Shown: one piece after another, positions 42,889 through 44,059 of the stretch
Numbering within the stretch: the first letter of the stretch is position 1
How the letters are laid out: each line of letters begins with the position of its first letter
Assembly (NCBI RefSeq): GCF_900476375.1
Contig: NZ_UPPP01000085.1
Coordinates: 1 to 44,059, forward strand
Direction of reading: 5' to 3'
Source of the DNA: Allolucifera butyrica
GTDB taxonomy: Bacteria > Bacillota > Negativicutes > Sporomusales > UPPP01
Length of the DNA: 44,059 nucleotides
The notes under the pieces: generated by a model
What the model was told of the DNA's origin: nothing
The model's database searches: none
The model's input: the letters and a program-made list of their open reading frames with translations, nothing else
Position numbers and translations under genes: made by a program

Positions 42889-44059
42889 CTAGAGAAAGTT
42901 TTCCCCGGCAATGACGGCCTGTCCCAGGGACAGCCCGCCGTCGTTGGCCGGAACCTGGCGGTGTATGAGCGGGGTCAGCCCTTCCTTTATCAGGTCTGTG
43001 GTCAACTGAGTAAGAAGGCGCATGTTTTGAAATACGCCGCCACTGAGCGCTACTTGACGCAGACCTGTTTCCCGGTGGAGGATCTTAAGCATGTTCACGG
43101 TTGCTGCTGTAATGGTGTCATGAAAGGAAGCGGCGGCATACTGAGGATCCGCTCCTTTTTGGACCATTTCCGCCAGAGCTGCAAAGGAGGGGCAGAAATC
43201 AAGCCGATGCGGCGTACCGGTTATAATCCGGTAGGGAAGAATTTCACCGGCTGCCGTTCCGGCCAGCCTTTCCAGTTCTATGGCAGCTTGACCTTCATAG
43301 TTGTTGTATTGCCGCAGGCCCAATAAAGCGGCACAGGCGTCAAATAAACGGCCCATGCTGGAAGTAAGTGGTGCATTGATGTTTTGGGCCGTTGCCTGCA
43401 GCAAGGTCCGCCAGTAGGCGGGAAGCTGATGCACCAGCGGCAGGTTAAGGGTTGTTAGCCGGGCGCCAAACAGATGGTCAAGCAGCCAGAGAGCGAGGCG
43501 CCAGGGTTCTTTAATGGCTTGGGCGCCGCCGGGCAATGGCAGATAAACGCAATGAGCCGCCCGGACAAACTGTTTATAATCGGCGATAAGAAATTCGCCG
43601 CCCCATAAGGCGCCGTCCGTGCCGTAGCCGGTTCCGTCATAGGCGACGCCAATTACGGGCTGGGTTATATTTTGTTCCGCCATGACGGCAGCAATGTGCG
43701 CATGATGATGCTGAACACCAAATTGAGGCAAGGCCAATTTTTGGGCATATTTGCTGGAAAGATACTCGGGGTGCAGGTCATAAGCAACGATTTGGGGTGC
43801 AATATTGAGCAGCCGGCAGTCATGATCGATAGCCGAGACGTAGTATTGAAAGGTGGCCATGTTTTCTAAGTCCCCTGTGTGGGCGCTGGGGAATGCCTGA
43901 TTCTTCCGGGTCAGGCAAAACGTATTTTTTAGCTCACCACCGCAGGCCAGGACCGGCGGGAGATTTTTTGCCAGAGCAATCGGGACCGGCACGTAACCGC
44001 GGCTGCGCCGCAACAGATAAGGTTCTCCCTGGAAGACGGCAGTTACGGAATCATCGACC
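42889..44059 (-). CDS. hypF: Carbamoyltransferase HypF, C-terminal part, cut by the window edge
   Basis: The minus-strand frame is open from the window end to the stop at 42889, about 390 residues. It carries the C-terminal HypF domains: LRRSRGYVPVPI at the junction with the YrdC-like domain, GGELKNTFCL, FGVQHHHAHIAAVMAE, YDGTGYGTDGALWGGEF, SMGRLFDACAALLG, EGQAAIELE, ALSGGVFQNM and NDGGLSLGQA. HypF makes the carbamoyl group that becomes the cyanide ligands of [NiFe] hydrogenase. The acylphosphatase and zinc-finger parts lie beyond the window. It implies that the organism makes a [NiFe] hydrogenase. Confidence 0.95.
   Translation of the reverse strand, partial: VDDSVTAVFQGEPYLLRRSRGYVPVPIALAKNLPPVLACGGELKNTFCLTRKNQAFPSAHTGDLENMATFQYYVSAIDHDCRLLNIAPQIVAYDLHPEYLSSKYAQKLALPQFGVQHHHAHIAAVMAEQNITQPVIGVAYDGTGYGTDGALWGGEFLIADYKQFVRAAHCVYLPLPGGAQAIKEPWRLALWLLDHLFGARLTTLNLPLVHQLPAYWRTLLQATAQNINAPLTSSMGRLFDACAALLGLRQYNNYEGQAAIELERLAGTAAGEILPYRIITGTPHRLDFCPSFAALAEMVQKGADPQYAAASFHDTITAATVNMLKILHRETGLRQVALSGGVFQNMRLLTQLTTDLIKEGLTPLIHRQVPANDGGLSLGQAVIAGENFL

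Noticed and set aside
1..44059. CRISPR arrays, rRNA genes, complete prophage or toxin-antitoxin operon
   Set aside because: No regularly spaced repeats, rRNA sequence or phage structural genes were seen; the dispersed repeat is not clustered and has no spacers.

Overview
The window looks like the chromosome of an anaerobic, spore-forming Firmicute, most likely a Negativicute of the Sporomusa/Pelosinus kind. This is inferred from gene content: a Spo0E-like protein, a YjcZ-like small spore protein, SPOR-free Firmicute-type ribosome binding sites, HypF for [NiFe] hydrogenase, a large dCache chemoreceptor and a mid-range G+C. No rRNA is present to settle it.

Layout. Positions 1-2640 hold insertion-sequence debris (the N-terminal part of an IS5/IS1182-like transposase and an IS3 remnant), an AraC regulator and a small unknown protein. 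A second AraC regulator and a TSUP permease (2826-4629) lead into a 23-kb inositol island (4976-27923). The island has two parts. Module A (4976-12839, moderate G+C) encodes a Thermotoga-type oxidative-hydrolytic inositol route: IolM, IolN, a second zinc dehydrogenase, IolO, the MFS transporter IolT, IolI and an IolG. Module B (12978-24313, markedly G+C-rich up to about 23000) encodes IolB, IolD, IolE and a second IolG, which convert myo-inositol to 5-dehydro-2-deoxy-D-gluconate (DKG). It lacks IolC, IolJ and IolA, the enzymes that normally finish the pathway. In their place are a malic enzyme, an archaeal-type GAPDH homologue, a PGK homologue overlapping it, a two-subunit transketolase and a LarA-family racemase. 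An RbsABC-type sugar ABC transporter (24349-27923) closes the island.

Main proposal (inference). DKG is the carboxylate isostere of D-xylulose 5-phosphate: a free ketol end, D-threo C3/C4, and CH2-COO- where xylulose 5-phosphate has CH2-OPO3. The split transketolase would move the C2 unit to an aldose phosphate and release (R)-malate semialdehyde, the isostere of D-glyceraldehyde 3-phosphate. The GAPDH homologue would make a malyl phosphate and the PGK homologue would make ATP plus D-malate. The LarA homologue would racemise D- to L-malate, and malic enzyme would give pyruvate. Every extra gene in module B finds a job, in stereochemically consistent order. I do not know of this route being described.

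The rest (28026-44059) is ordinary housekeeping and accessory sequence: PIN-PhoH ATPase, a SixA-like phosphatase with an altered active site, cell-wall hydrolases, two tRNA-Ser genes with a tRNA 3' remnant, small sporulation-type proteins, a second TSUP permease, a TlpA/CcdA redox pair, a frameshifted methyltransferase, a chemoreceptor, a WYL regulator, a zinc-ribbon protein and the C-terminal part of HypF. A dispersed repeat of about 112 bp occurs three times, in at least two cases directly behind a terminator.
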